DNA from: Kineosporia corallincola
GTDB lineage: Bacteria > Actinomycetota > Actinomycetes > Actinomycetales > Kineosporiaceae
Reading direction: 5' to 3'
DNA: 64,000 bases
Assembly (NCBI RefSeq): GCF_018499875.1
Contig: NZ_JAHBAY010000021.1
Location: 1 to 64,000, forward strand
A program made the position numbers and the translations under genes. Every line of letters begins with the position of its first letter. Positions within the stretch are counted from its first letter, which is position 1. Positions 38,196 through 46,856 of this stretch are shown one piece after another. A model generated the notes under the pieces. That model was not told the origin of the DNA. It did not search any database and saw only the letters and a list, made by a program, of their open reading frames with translations.

Positions 38196-39715
38196 CCGGC
38201 TGAGTGCACCGCGACGGGGGCGGCCGAGCCCGCCCGCTGGAGGGGGGAGGCGATCAGGTCGACGCCCAGCGACTCGGTGACGACCGCCTCGATCCAGTCG
38301 CCCGGTGAGGCCTGCACACCCGGCAGGAGGATCTGCCCGTCCACCTCCGGGCCCTGGTGGGCGGCGCGGCCGACCACGGTGTCCGGGTCGTCGTCGTCCG
38401 TGCCCTCGACCAGCACCCGCACGTGCTCGCCGACCCGCTCCTCGGCGCGCTGCGCGGTGAGTTCCTCGACCAGGCCGGTGATGTGGGCGAGGCGGGCGGC
38501 GATCTCGTCGTCGGGCAGCTTGCCGTCGAGCGTGGCCGCCTCGGTGCCGTCCTCGTCCGAGTAGCCGAACACGCCGACCACGTCGAGCCGGGCCTCCACC
38601 AGGAAACCGGCCAGCTCCTCGACGTCCGCCTCGGTCTCGCCGGGGAACCCGACGATGACGTTGGACCGGATGCCGGCCTGCGGACTGCGCTCGCGGATGC
38701 CCTGGAGCAGCGTGAGGAAGTCACCGGTGCTGCCGAAGCGCCGCATGCGCCGCAGCACCGCGTTGGACGAGTGCTGGAAGGACAGGTCGAAGTAGGGCGC
38801 CACACCCTCGGTGCCGACGATCGCGTCGATCAGGCCGGGCCGCAGCTCGGCCGGCTGGAGGTAGGACACCCGCACCCGGTCGACGCCGTCGACGGCCGCC
38901 AGGTCGGGCAGCATCGTCTCCAGCAGGCGCAGGTCGCCCAGGTCCTTGCCGTACGAGGTGGAGTTCTCGCTGACCAGGAACAGCTCCTTGACGCCGCGCT
39001 CGCCCAGCCAGCGGGCCTCGGTGAGCACCTCGGCCGGGCGGCGGGACAGGAACGCGCCGCGGAAGGCGGGGATGGCGCAGAACGCGCAGCGGCGGTCGCA
39101 GCCGGAGGCCAGTTTCAGCGGGGCCCAGGGGCGCCCGTCGAGCCGGGCCCGCATCACTCGCGGGCCGCTGACCGGGGCCACGCCGTCGGGCAGGTCGCCG
39201 ATGATCACCGGGTCGGGCGAGGCACCGTGGCCGGGCACCGCGACACCGGCGGCCGACGAGCGCGCGGCAGGAGTCAGCGGCAGCAGCGTGCGCCGGTCCA
39301 CCGGCACGTGCGACTTGGGCTTCTCACCGTGCAGGATCGCGTCGAGGTGCGTGGAGAGGTCGGCGTAGGAGTCGAACCCGAGCACCGCGTCGGCCTCGGG
39401 CAGCGAGTCGGCCAGCTGCTCGCCGTAGCGCTCGGCCATGCAGCCGACCGCGACCACGGCCTTGGTGCGGGCGGACCCGTCGTCTTTCAGCTCGGCCGCC
39501 TCCATCAGCACGTCGATGGAGTCTTTCTTGGCCTGCTCGACGAAGCCGCAGGTGTTGACCACCGCGACATCGGCATTCTCGGCGTCGTCGACGAGCTGCC
39601 ACCCGGCGGCGGCCAGACGACCGGCCAATTCCTCCGAATCGACCTCGTTCCGGGCGCATCCCAGAGTGACCAGAGCGACGGAGCGGGTAACGGAACCAGG
39701 GGCAACCACGGCCAC
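38192..39715 (-). CDS. rimO: Ribosomal protein uS12 methylthiotransferase RimO
   Basis: Radical-SAM enzyme that methylthiolates Asp in ribosomal protein S12; 507 residues. The N-terminal cluster Cys are in [32 protein letters not shown] and VGCMAERYG; radical-SAM [16 protein letters not shown]-terminal TRAM. The ARNEVDSE and [11 protein letters not shown] signatures distinguish RimO from MiaB. About 30 residues of insertion ([18 protein letters not shown]) lie before the SAM domain. It is separated from the NYN gene by a strong hairpin. Confidence 0.96.
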   Translation of the reverse strand: MAVVAPGSVTRSVALVTLGCARNEVDSEELAGRLAAAGWQLVDDAENADVAVVNTCGFVEQAKKDSIDVLMEAAELKDDGSARTKAVVAVGCMAERYGEQLADSLPEADAVLGFDSYADLSTHLDAILHGEKPKSHVPVDRRTLLPLTPAARSSAAGVAVPGHGASPDPVIIGDLPDGVAPVSGPRVMRARLDGRPWAPLKLASGCDRRCAFCAIPAFRGAFLSRRPAEVLTEARWLGERGVKELFLVSENSTSYGKDLGDLRLLETMLPDLAAVDGVDRVRVSYLQPAELRPGLIDAIVGTEGVAPYFDLSFQHSSNAVLRRMRRFGSTGDFLTLLQGIRERSPQAGIRSNVIVGFPGETEADVEELAGFLVEARLDVVGVFGYSDEDGTEAATLDGKLPDDEIAARLAHITGLVEELTAQRAEERVGEHVRVLVEGTDDDDPDTVVGRAAHQGPEVDGQILLPGVQASPGDWIEAVVTESLGVDLIASPLQRAGSAAPVAVHSAG

Positions 39716-39782
39716 AGACTACTGGCCGTTTCTGGTTCCCGATCCCGCCCCGGTCCGGTGTGCGTCGAATGAGCGCACAGAC

Positions 39783-39820
39783 GGACGACGAGGAGCCCGG
39801 TCCGGGCCCCTCGTCGTCCA
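39783..39820 (-). terminator. Hairpin between the NYN gene and rimO
   Basis: An 18-bp stem with one mismatch (39783-39800 with 39803-39820: GGACGACGAGG-AGCCCGG) and a two-base turn, six bases past the NYN stop. It lacks a U run. Such I-shaped hairpins are common terminators in actinobacteria, so rimO may have its own promoter. Confidence 0.7.
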
Positions 39821-39825
39821 TGATT

Positions 39826-40503
39826 TCAGCTGTTCTCGTTCGCGCTGAGCAGCGCCCGCATCGGGCGGGTGGGCTGGAGCCAGGCGCCGCCCTCGGGCAG
39901 GTTGTCGAGACGCACGCGCGGCAGCGGGGTGGTGAACGCCCCCGGGACGTCTTCCAGGTCGACGAACCGGATCACGTCCGACTCCTGGGCGTAGCCCGCG
40001 ACCTCGACGAACGAGAGCACGGTGACGTCGACGCCCTCGCGCGCCAGCTCTTCGAGCGGCTCGTTGAAGTTGCGCCCGTCGCCGCTGGCCACCACCAGGC
40101 GGCGCAGACGCCGCGTGCGGTGCCGCTCCGCGATGTGGGCCAGCATGTCGGCGTCCACGTCGTCGAGCGGGCCCAGCTTGGGCCGGGCGAACACCGCGTA
40201 ACCGAACGACCGGATGGCCTCCACCCAGCCCCGCATGGTGGCCGCACCTCCTGGCGGCACGTTGGCGAACACCGCGCCCTCGACGTCCCGGTCGCCCGCC
40301 TGCGCGAGCAGCCACTTGGCCACGGCGTCGAACCGGGGCCGCGACTGCGCGGACGGCCGGCCACCGATCACGTTCGACAGCGTCATGTCGATGTTCGGTG
40401 CGTCCCAGACCAGCAGGTCCAGCTCCGACCGGCCGGTGGCGGCGGTGTCGGTGATCAGGTCTTCTACCGAAAGTGGGGCGTCGTCGCCCATGTCGTCAAT
40501 CAT
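39826..40503 (-). CDS. NYN-domain (PIN-like) protein
   Basis: 225 residues. The fold pattern matches NYN/LabA-type PIN-like nucleases: acidic strand LDLLVWDAPNIDMTLSNVIG (usual D-x-x-N), central DADMLAHIAE, and LRRLVVASGDGRNFNEPLEEL, where SGDGDF is replaced by SGDGRNF, then GVDVTVLSF. The missing last Asp of the SGDxDF motif may reduce nuclease activity. The start overlaps the last 8 bases of ftsK; ATG at 40491 is an alternative. Likely RNA-related, substrate unknown. Confidence 0.82.
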   Translation of the reverse strand: MIDDMGDDAPLSVEDLITDTAATGRSELDLLVWDAPNIDMTLSNVIGGRPSAQSRPRFDAVAKWLLAQAGDRDVEGAVFANVPPGGAATMRGWVEAIRSFGYAVFARPKLGPLDDVDADMLAHIAERHRTRRLRRLVVASGDGRNFNEPLEELAREGVDVTVLSFVEVAGYAQESDVIRFVDLEDVPGAFTTPLPRVRLDNLPEGGAWLQPTRPMRALLSANENS

Positions 40504-43216
40504 CGTCCATACCTGGTTCCCATAGATCTTCTACCCGTCCGGCGTCGTCATCCGGCGGGGTCTCCCCCCGAATCAGGGCCAGCGTGGCAGGAAGATCGTC
40601 TGGTTTCACCATGACGTCACGCGCCTTGCTGCCCTCGCTCGGTCCCACCACGCCCCGGGATTCAAGCAGGTCCATCAGGCGACCCGCCTTGGCGAACCCG
40701 ACGCGCAGCTTTCGCTGGAGCATCGAGGTCGACCCGAACTGTGAGGTGACGATGAGTTCGGCAGCGGCCAGGAGCAACTCGAGATCGTCGCCGATGTCCT
40801 CGTCGATCTCCTTGCGAACGACCGGGGCGGCGACATCATCCCGGTAAACCGGCTGCAACTGCTCCTTGACGTGTTGGACGACCTGCTCGATCTCACTCTC
40901 GGTCACCCAGGCACCCTGCACGCGCATGGGTTTCGAGGCACCCATCGGCAGGAACAGACCGTCACCCTGACCGATCAGTTTCTCCGCGCCGGGCTGGTCG
41001 AGCACCACCCGGGAGTCGGTGACGGAGCTGGTCGCGAAGGCCATCCGGGACGGGACGTTGGCCTTGATCAGACCGGTGACCACGTCGACCGAGGGACGCT
41101 GCGTGGCCAGCACCAGGTGGATGCCGGCGGCCCGGGCGAGCTGGGTGATGCGCACGATGGCGTCTTCGACGTCACGCGGAGCAACCATCATCAGATCGGC
41201 CAGCTCATCCACCACCACCAGCAGGTAGGGGTAGGGCCGCAGCTGCCGGTCGCTGCCCGGGGGCAGCACCACGCTGTTGTTGCGGATGGCCTTGTTGAAG
41301 TCGTCGATGTGCTTGAACCCGAACGCCGACAGGTCGTCGTAACGGGTGTCCATCTCCTTCACCACCCACTGGAGGGCCTCGGCGGCCTTCTTCGGATTGG
41401 TGATGATCGGCGTGATCAGGTGCGGGATGCCCTCGTAGGCGGTGAGCTCCACGCGCTTGGGGTCGACCAGCACCATCCGGACCTCGTCCGGTGTCGAGCG
41501 CATCAGCAGAGAGGTGATCATCGAGTTCACGAACGACGACTTACCGGCACCGGTGGCACCGGCCACCAGCAGGTGCGGCATCTTGGCCAGGTTCGCGATG
41601 ACGTAGCCGCCCTCGACGTCCTTGCCCACACCCATCACCATCGGGTGCTCCGAGCGCCGGGCGGTCTGGCTGCGCAGCACGTCGCCGAGCGCCACCGTCT
41701 CGCGGTCGGTGTTCGGGATCTCGATGCCGATCGCCGACTTGCCCGGGATCGGCGACAGGATGCGGACGTCGGCGCTGGCCACCGCGTAGGCGATGTTCTT
41801 GCTGAGGGCGGTGACCTTCTCCACCTTGACCGCCTGGCCCACCTCGACCTCGTAGCGGGTCACGGTCGGGCCGCGGCTGAAGCCGGTCACCTGGGCGTCG
41901 ATGCCGAAGTCGTCGAACACCCGGGTGAGCGACTCGACCACCTTGTCGTTGGCGGCGCTGCGTTCCTTCGGCGGCGGGCCGGCGGTGAGCATGTCGGACG
42001 GCGGCAGGTGGTAGGCGACGTCGCCGGCCAGCAGCAGCTGCTCGACCCGCTCGGGCAGCTGGGTGGTCTCCGGGGCCTCGGGCGGCTTGGAGGGCACCGG
42101 CACCGGCTGGGTGTGGGCCACCGGCGGGGGCGGGGGCGGTGCGGGTGCCTTCTTGCTTCTGGACGACGGGGAGCCCGTGCCGCGACCGGCGTCGAGCAGT
42201 TCCTGGAGGCTGACCTCGCCGGTGTCGTGGACCTCGTCGGCCTGGGCCGCGGCGTCCACGTCGAACACCTTCGGCGTCTTGCGGCGGGGCTGGGTCGGGA
42301 CCGGGGCGGTGTCTTCCTCGTCCGGCGTGAGCAGGGCCTGCGCGTACGCCTCGTCACCGTGCATGGAGGCGCCGCGGCCGGCACTGCGGTAGGAGGACCG
42401 CAGGTCGTCCTCGGTGCCCATGCCGGTGAGCACGTCGTGCACGTAGCGCAGGCGCTCGGGGATGGCGTAGACCGGGGTGGCAGTGACCACGAGGATGCCG
42501 AAGAAGGCGAGCAGCAGCAGGATCGGCACGGCCGCCCAGGCGCTCACGCCGGCGTTCAGCGGGGCCGAGGTGAGGTAGCCGATCATGCCGCCGGCGCCGC
42601 GCATGTCGCTCGCGCCCTCGGACGGGCCCGGGATGCCGTTGGCCAGGTGGGTCAGGCCGCAGGCGGAGATCGTGATGGCGGTGGTGCCGATGGCCATCCG
42701 GTTGACCGAGTCGATCTCCTCCGGCCGGCGCATCACCAGCCAGCCGGCGACCAGCAGCAGCAACGGCAGGGCCAGCCCCACCTTGCCCACGGTGCCGGCC
42801 ACGATCGCGTGCACCGCGACACCGACGTTGCCGGGCAGCCCCCACCACTCGCGGGCGGCCACCACGATCGCGACGGCGATCAGCAGCAGCCCGACGCCGT
42901 CGCGGCGGTGATCGGCGTCCAGCTCGCGGGCCTGTGCACCGACCGCCCGCGCACCGCCACCGACCAGGTGCGCGAAGCCCATGTAGACACCCCGCACCAT
43001 CCGCAGCGGCAGGGCCGGGCGGGAGCGCGTGGTGCGCCGGGCGGGCGCCTTCGTGGTGGCCTTGGTGGTGCGGCCCTTCGGCGGTGCCTTGGTGGTGCGG
43101 CCCTTGGCCGGGGCCTTGGTGGTGCGGCCGGTCGTGGTGCGGCTGCGGCCGGACGCACCTCGGGAGGCGTTCGAGCGTGCCGAACTGCCGCCAGATGTGG
43201 ACGTACGGGTCGCCAT
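40496..43216 (-). CDS. ftsK: DNA translocase FtsK/SpoIIIE
   Basis: Septal motor that pumps chromosome ends at division, 906 residues. It has an N-terminal Lys/Thr-rich tail with repeats GRTTKAPAKGRTTKAPPKGR, then four transmembrane helices (about 90-245), a Pro/Asp linker (to about 400), and the RecA-like motor with Walker A VAGATGAGKSSFVNSM, Walker B LLVVVDELADLMM and QRPSVDVVTGLIKANVPSRM. A C-terminal gamma winged helix (LIVTSQFGSTSMLQRKLRVG) reads the polar DNA motif. ATG 43216 (MATRTSTSGG) is chosen; longer frames are intergenic. Divergent from the SGNH hydrolase. Confidence 0.96.
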   Translation of the reverse strand: MATRTSTSGGSSARSNASRGASGRSRTTTGRTTKAPAKGRTTKAPPKGRTTKATTKAPARRTTRSRPALPLRMVRGVYMGFAHLVGGGARAVGAQARELDADHRRDGVGLLLIAVAIVVAAREWWGLPGNVGVAVHAIVAGTVGKVGLALPLLLLVAGWLVMRRPEEIDSVNRMAIGTTAITISACGLTHLANGIPGPSEGASDMRGAGGMIGYLTSAPLNAGVSAWAAVPILLLLAFFGILVVTATPVYAIPERLRYVHDVLTGMGTEDDLRSSYRSAGRGASMHGDEAYAQALLTPDEEDTAPVPTQPRRKTPKVFDVDAAAQADEVHDTGEVSLQELLDAGRGTGSPSSRSKKAPAPPPPPPVAHTQPVPVPSKPPEAPETTQLPERVEQLLLAGDVAYHLPPSDMLTAGPPPKERSAANDKVVESLTRVFDDFGIDAQVTGFSRGPTVTRYEVEVGQAVKVEKVTALSKNIAYAVASADVRILSPIPGKSAIGIEIPNTDRETVALGDVLRSQTARRSEHPMVMGVGKDVEGGYVIANLAKMPHLLVAGATGAGKSSFVNSMITSLLMRSTPDEVRMVLVDPKRVELTAYEGIPHLITPIITNPKKAAEALQWVVKEMDTRYDDLSAFGFKHIDDFNKAIRNNSVVLPPGSDRQLRPYPYLLVVVDELADLMMVAPRDVEDAIVRITQLARAAGIHLVLATQRPSVDVVTGLIKANVPSRMAFATSSVTDSRVVLDQPGAEKLIGQGDGLFLPMGASKPMRVQGAWVTESEIEQVVQHVKEQLQPVYRDDVAAPVVRKEIDEDIGDDLELLLAAAELIVTSQFGSTSMLQRKLRVGFAKAGRLMDLLESRGVVGPSEGSKARDVMVKPDDLPATLALIRGETPPDDDAGRVEDLWEPGMDDD

Positions 43217-43419
43217 GGTGGCGAGGCTACGCGATAGCCACGCCGGATCACGGGTGCAACGCCGACCCCAGGGTGACCGGTCGGCCACCGGACGCGGGTC
43301 CGGACGGGTGCCGGGATCAGGCCGTTCGTGCCGTACCGCACTCCACTCTTCGCCCGGGGCGGGCTGACACGCCGGGTGCGAGAACCGGTCCCGGGCGGGC
43401 GGCCGCCTAGCTTCGTACC

Positions 43420-44880
43420 GTGCCGGCCCAGGATCCGTGGTTCGATGCCGCGTCCGGGCTGCATCCGGCGGCCTCCCCCCACCACCCGTTCACCCGGCCG
43501 GCCCTGCTGGTGGTGGTCGTGGTGGTGCTGGCCGCGGTCGGCACACTGCTCGGGGTGCACCACTGGCGTCCGGGCCCGGACCCGTCCTGGCCGGCCCGGG
43601 CGGGTCAGGCCGGATCCTCCGCCTGCACCGACCCGGCCGGGAAGCGGCAGTGGCGGGTGTCCTGGGCGGTGGCGCCCGGGCTCGGGCTGCGGGTGACCGG
43701 GCTGGCGGCGCGCGCGCTGCCGGCCGGGGGCTGGGAGGACCAGGCCGCGCGCTCCTGGCAGCTGCGCTGGGACCAGGCCCCGGCCGAGATGGCGGGCACC
43801 GACCTGGCCGTGGCCCATCAGGTGACCGCGCCGTTGTCCGGGCTGGGCGGGCTGACCGTGGCGGTCGCTCTGTCGCCGCGTCTGGTCACCCCGGACGGTT
43901 CCTGCACCGTGTACACCGCCGCGTTCGGGCCCGGGGACGCCGGGCCCGGGTCGGTCGCGATGGTCGGCGACAGCCTGCTGGCCCAGGTGGTGCCGGCCAG
44001 AGGTGGCGCTCTCGGGAGCTCGGGGAGCTCGGGGGCGACCGTCTCCCCGGTGCCGGGTGCCTCGGCGATGACGGTGCCCTACGGTGCCGCGGGTTCGGTG
44101 GACGGAGCCTCCGACAGCCGGGTTTCCGGGGGCGGTGCCTCCGGGACAGGGGCTGGCGGTGGTTCCGGGGCCGGGATGATGGGTGCCCCGGGGGCGTGGC
44201 GCCTGCTCACGACGGGCCTGATGCCGGGCCGGGTGCCGGAGGCCGTCATGCCGGGCCGGGTGCCGGAGGCCGTCGCCTCGGGGGCCCCGGGCGCGTCACT
44301 GATCGGCCCGCTGCCCGCCGCCCTGCGCGCCGAGGGGTACCGGGCCCAGGTCGAGGCGCAGGGCGGACGCCGCTGGGTGGTGGTGGATCCGGCCGGGCTC
44401 GGCCCGCTGGAGATCGCCGACGCCACCCTCACCGACGAACTGCGGGGACTGCGGCAGGCCGGCACCGTGGTGGCCGCCCTGGGCACCAACGACGCCGGCT
44501 GGTCAGCCCTCGCCCCCGACAATGCCCAGTTCGCCACGCGGCTCACCGGCACCCTGAAAGCACTGGGCCGCACCCTGGACGAACTCGGCCGGCAGGAGCA
44601 CTGCACCGTGCTGGTCACCGTGGCGGGCCTGAACAAGACCTACTCGGGCACCGCCCCCGGGCGCTTCGGCCTGGCCGCCACGAAGATCAACGACCTGCTG
44701 CGCCGCCGGGCCCGCACCGATCCCCACCTGGCCCTGTACGACTGGGGTGCCCAGGCCGACCAGCACGGTTACGGTTCGGCCGCGCCCTGGTTCGGTCCGG
44801 ACACGATCCACCTGGCCCCGGCCGGCATCACCGCCTACGCCCGTGCCCTCACCCAGGCCGCCGACCTGGGCTGCGGCTGA
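43420..44880 (+). CDS. Membrane-anchored SGNH/GDSL hydrolase
   Basis: 486 residues from GTG 43420. One N-terminal helix (ALLVVVVVVLAAVGTLLGV, about 28-47) anchors an extracytoplasmic domain. SGNH blocks: I MVGDSLLAQ (Ser nucleophile), III ALGTNDAGW, V DTIHLAPAGITAYA (His and Asp). Between block I and the rest is a Gly/Ser/Pro-rich insert (about 195-290) with a perfect 27-bp duplication encoding MPGRVPEAV twice (44221-44274). It is likely an esterase or acyl hydrolase on cell-surface glycans or lipids. A second open frame in the same stretch (43437-44897) is a shadow: only this one carries the motifs. Confidence 0.85.
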   Translation: MPAQDPWFDAASGLHPAASPHHPFTRPALLVVVVVVLAAVGTLLGVHHWRPGPDPSWPARAGQAGSSACTDPAGKRQWRVSWAVAPGLGLRVTGLAARALPAGGWEDQAARSWQLRWDQAPAEMAGTDLAVAHQVTAPLSGLGGLTVAVALSPRLVTPDGSCTVYTAAFGPGDAGPGSVAMVGDSLLAQVVPARGGALGSSGSSGATVSPVPGASAMTVPYGAAGSVDGASDSRVSGGGASGTGAGGGSGAGMMGAPGAWRLLTTGLMPGRVPEAVMPGRVPEAVASGAPGASLIGPLPAALRAEGYRAQVEAQGGRRWVVVDPAGLGPLEIADATLTDELRGLRQAGTVVAALGTNDAGWSALAPDNAQFATRLTGTLKALGRTLDELGRQEHCTVLVTVAGLNKTYSGTAPGRFGLAATKINDLLRRRARTDPHLALYDWGAQADQHGYGSAAPWFGPDTIHLAPAGITAYARALTQAADLGCG

Positions 44881-44881
44881 G

Positions 44882-44953
44882 GCCGAAACCGCGGTGACGG
44901 CCGCGGCCGTGGTGACTGCCGCCGCCGTGGTGACTGCCGCGGCCGTGGCGAAC
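44882..44953. repeat. 18-bp tandem repeat between convergent genes
   Basis: About four copies of GCCGCGGCCGTGGTGACT, the first degenerate, lie between the SGNH hydrolase stop and the psuG stop. GC-rich and strongly self-complementary around CCGCGG; it may serve as a transcription block for both genes. Confidence 0.8.
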
Positions 44954-44959
44954 CGGGCC

Positions 44960-45922
44960 TCAGGTCCGGGTGGCGCCGCCGGCCCGGTCCCCGGCACTCA
45001 CCGCCACCGCCAAGTCGGCCGCGAACGCCGCGTTGTTGCGGATCAGCGCCACGTTGGCGGCCAGGCTGCGGCCGCCGGTGAGCTCGTTCACGCGGGCCAG
45101 CAGGAACGGGGTGACGTGCTTGCCCTTCACGCCCTGCTCATCGGCGTCGTGCAGGGCCTGCTCGATGATGCCGTCGATCTCCGCCGGGGCCAGGGCGTCG
45201 GCCTCCGGGATCGGGTTGGCCACCAGCACACCGCCCAGCCCCAGCGCGCGCTGCGTGGCGATCAGAGCGGCCAGTTCCGCGGCCGTGTTCACCCGGTGCG
45301 CGACCGGCAGGCCGCTGGTGCGCGAGAAGAAGGCCGGGAACTCGTCGGTGCCGACGCCGACCACGGGCACCCCGTTGGTCTCCAGCACCTCCAGGGTGGC
45401 GGGCAGATCGAGGATCGACTTGGCCCCCGCGCAGACCACGGTCACCGGGGTGAGGCCCAGCTCGACCAGGTCGGCGGAGACGTCGAACGTGGTCGAGGCA
45501 CCCCGGTGCACTCCCCCGATGCCCCCGGTGGCGAAGACGCCGATACCGGCCCGCGCGGCGATGTACATGGTGGCGGCGACGGTGGTGCCCGCCGTGGCGC
45601 CGGTGGCGACCAGCGCGGCCAGATCGCGGCGTGAGGCCTTGGCCACCTCGTCCGGCGCGGCCAGCCGTTCCAGCGCGGCGTCGTCGAGGCCCACCCGCAG
45701 CCTGCCCCCGACCAGGGCGATCGTGGCCGGCACGGCGCCGTGGTCGCGCACCACCTGCTCGATCTCACGGGCCGTGGCCAGGTTCTGCGGGTACGGCATG
45801 CCGTGGCTGATGATCGTGGACTCCAGCGCCACCACGGCGCGACCGTCCGCGAGCGCGCCGGCCACCTCCGCGCTGACCTGGAGCAATGGACCGTGGCCGG
45901 TGATCACGCCGGATGCGGGCAT
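44960..45922 (-). CDS. psuG: Pseudouridine-5'-phosphate glycosidase
   Basis: Cleaves pseudouridine 5'-phosphate to uracil and ribose 5-phosphate (the reaction is reversible), 320 residues. Family blocks: VALESTIISHGMPYPQNLA, PATIALVGGRLRVGL, DLAALVATGATAGTTVAATM, GIGVFATGGIGGVHRGA, DVSADLVELGLTPV-type and NVALIRNNAAFAADLAV. ATG 45922. It follows psuK by 51 bp, giving the normal two-step pseudouridine degradation pair. No nucleoside transporter is adjacent. Confidence 0.95.
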   Translation of the reverse strand: MPASGVITGHGPLLQVSAEVAGALADGRAVVALESTIISHGMPYPQNLATAREIEQVVRDHGAVPATIALVGGRLRVGLDDAALERLAAPDEVAKASRRDLAALVATGATAGTTVAATMYIAARAGIGVFATGGIGGVHRGASTTFDVSADLVELGLTPVTVVCAGAKSILDLPATLEVLETNGVPVVGVGTDEFPAFFSRTSGLPVAHRVNTAAELAALIATQRALGLGGVLVANPIPEADALAPAEIDGIIEQALHDADEQGVKGKHVTPFLLARVNELTGGRSLAANVALIRNNAAFAADLAVAVSAGDRAGGATRT

Positions 45923-45973
45923 CCCGCATTTTATGCCGCGGGAACGCCCTTTTCGAGGCCGTTCGGGCGTTTC

Positions 45974-46846
45974 TCAGGAGGCGGGCAGCACGCTCAGTTC
46001 GCTCTCCACCGTCCGGGCCGCCCGTTCCGCTCCGGCGCGGGCCGCGGTCACCAGGTCGGCACCGCCGATCAGCGCCGCCAGGGTGCCGGCCATCAGGGCG
46101 TCCCCGGCGCCGGTCACGTCGATCGGTGAAGCAGGGACGGCGGGCACCTCGGCCAGCACGCCCTCACTCGCGACCACCAGGCCGGCCGGGCCCCGGGTGA
46201 GCAGGACCGCCCCGGCTCCCGCGGCACGCAGGGCGGTGGCCAGGGTCTTGTCGTCGCCGTCGGTGGGCAGCCCGTGACGGCCGAGCCAGGCGCGGGCCTC
46301 GGCGCGATTACAGCTCAGCAGGCTCAGGCCGGAGAGGTCTCGCGGCAGCCGGAGCACCTTGTGGGTCGAGACGGCGTCGAACGCGACCGGCCGGGCTTCT
46401 CGTCGTCCCTGATCGAGGGCCAGGGCGAGCACCGGCGGGCTCAGGTTGCCGTCGCAGAACACCCAGCCCTGACCCGGCCAGGCGGCCTGGAGATGGCCGG
46501 TGGTGATGCGGTCGAGCACGGCCATCGCGGCGGCGCCCACACTCAGTCCGCCGTCCGGTTCGAGCAGGGCCACGTACTGCGCGGTGACCTCACCCGGCAG
46601 CACGGCGACGTGATCGGTCGCGATGCCGCACCGCTGCGCGGCGAGGATCAGGGCCTGGCCCGGGGCGTCGTCCCCGACCGCCGACAACAGCGAGACGGGC
46701 ACCCCCAGCGCCGCGAGGTTCTCGGCGACGTTGCGGGCCACCCCGCCGAGCGACGCCGAGCCGGTGCCCGGGTTAGAGGTGCCGGCGACGGCCGGCGCGG
46801 TGAAGCGGATCTTGAGATCCACCACCGCGCCGCCGGCGCACAGCAC
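45974..46846 (-). CDS. psuK: PfkB-family kinase, probable pseudouridine kinase
   Basis: Ribokinase-fold kinase of 290 residues. GG-containing substrate loop: GSASLGGVARNVAENLAALG; ATP/anion hole and catalytic Asp: SPIDVTGAGDALMAGTLAAL. The assignment to pseudouridine is by its adjacency to psuG. It begins at GTG 46846, only ten bases after the RNase J stop, so it may be read through from rnj. It carries a small extra N-terminal VVDLKIR strand typical of PsuK. Confidence 0.9.
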   Translation of the reverse strand: MLCAGGAVVDLKIRFTAPAVAGTSNPGTGSASLGGVARNVAENLAALGVPVSLLSAVGDDAPGQALILAAQRCGIATDHVAVLPGEVTAQYVALLEPDGGLSVGAAAMAVLDRITTGHLQAAWPGQGWVFCDGNLSPPVLALALDQGRREARPVAFDAVSTHKVLRLPRDLSGLSLLSCNRAEARAWLGRHGLPTDGDDKTLATALRAAGAGAVLLTRGPAGLVVASEGVLAEVPAVPASPIDVTGAGDALMAGTLAALIGGADLVTAARAGAERAARTVESELSVLPAS

Positions 46847-46856
46847 CTGTGTGATG

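Noticed and set aside
43437-44897. Second 486-residue frame over the SGNH hydrolase
   Set aside because: Arg/Gly-rich with no motif; the other frame carries GDS, GTND and DxxH blocks.
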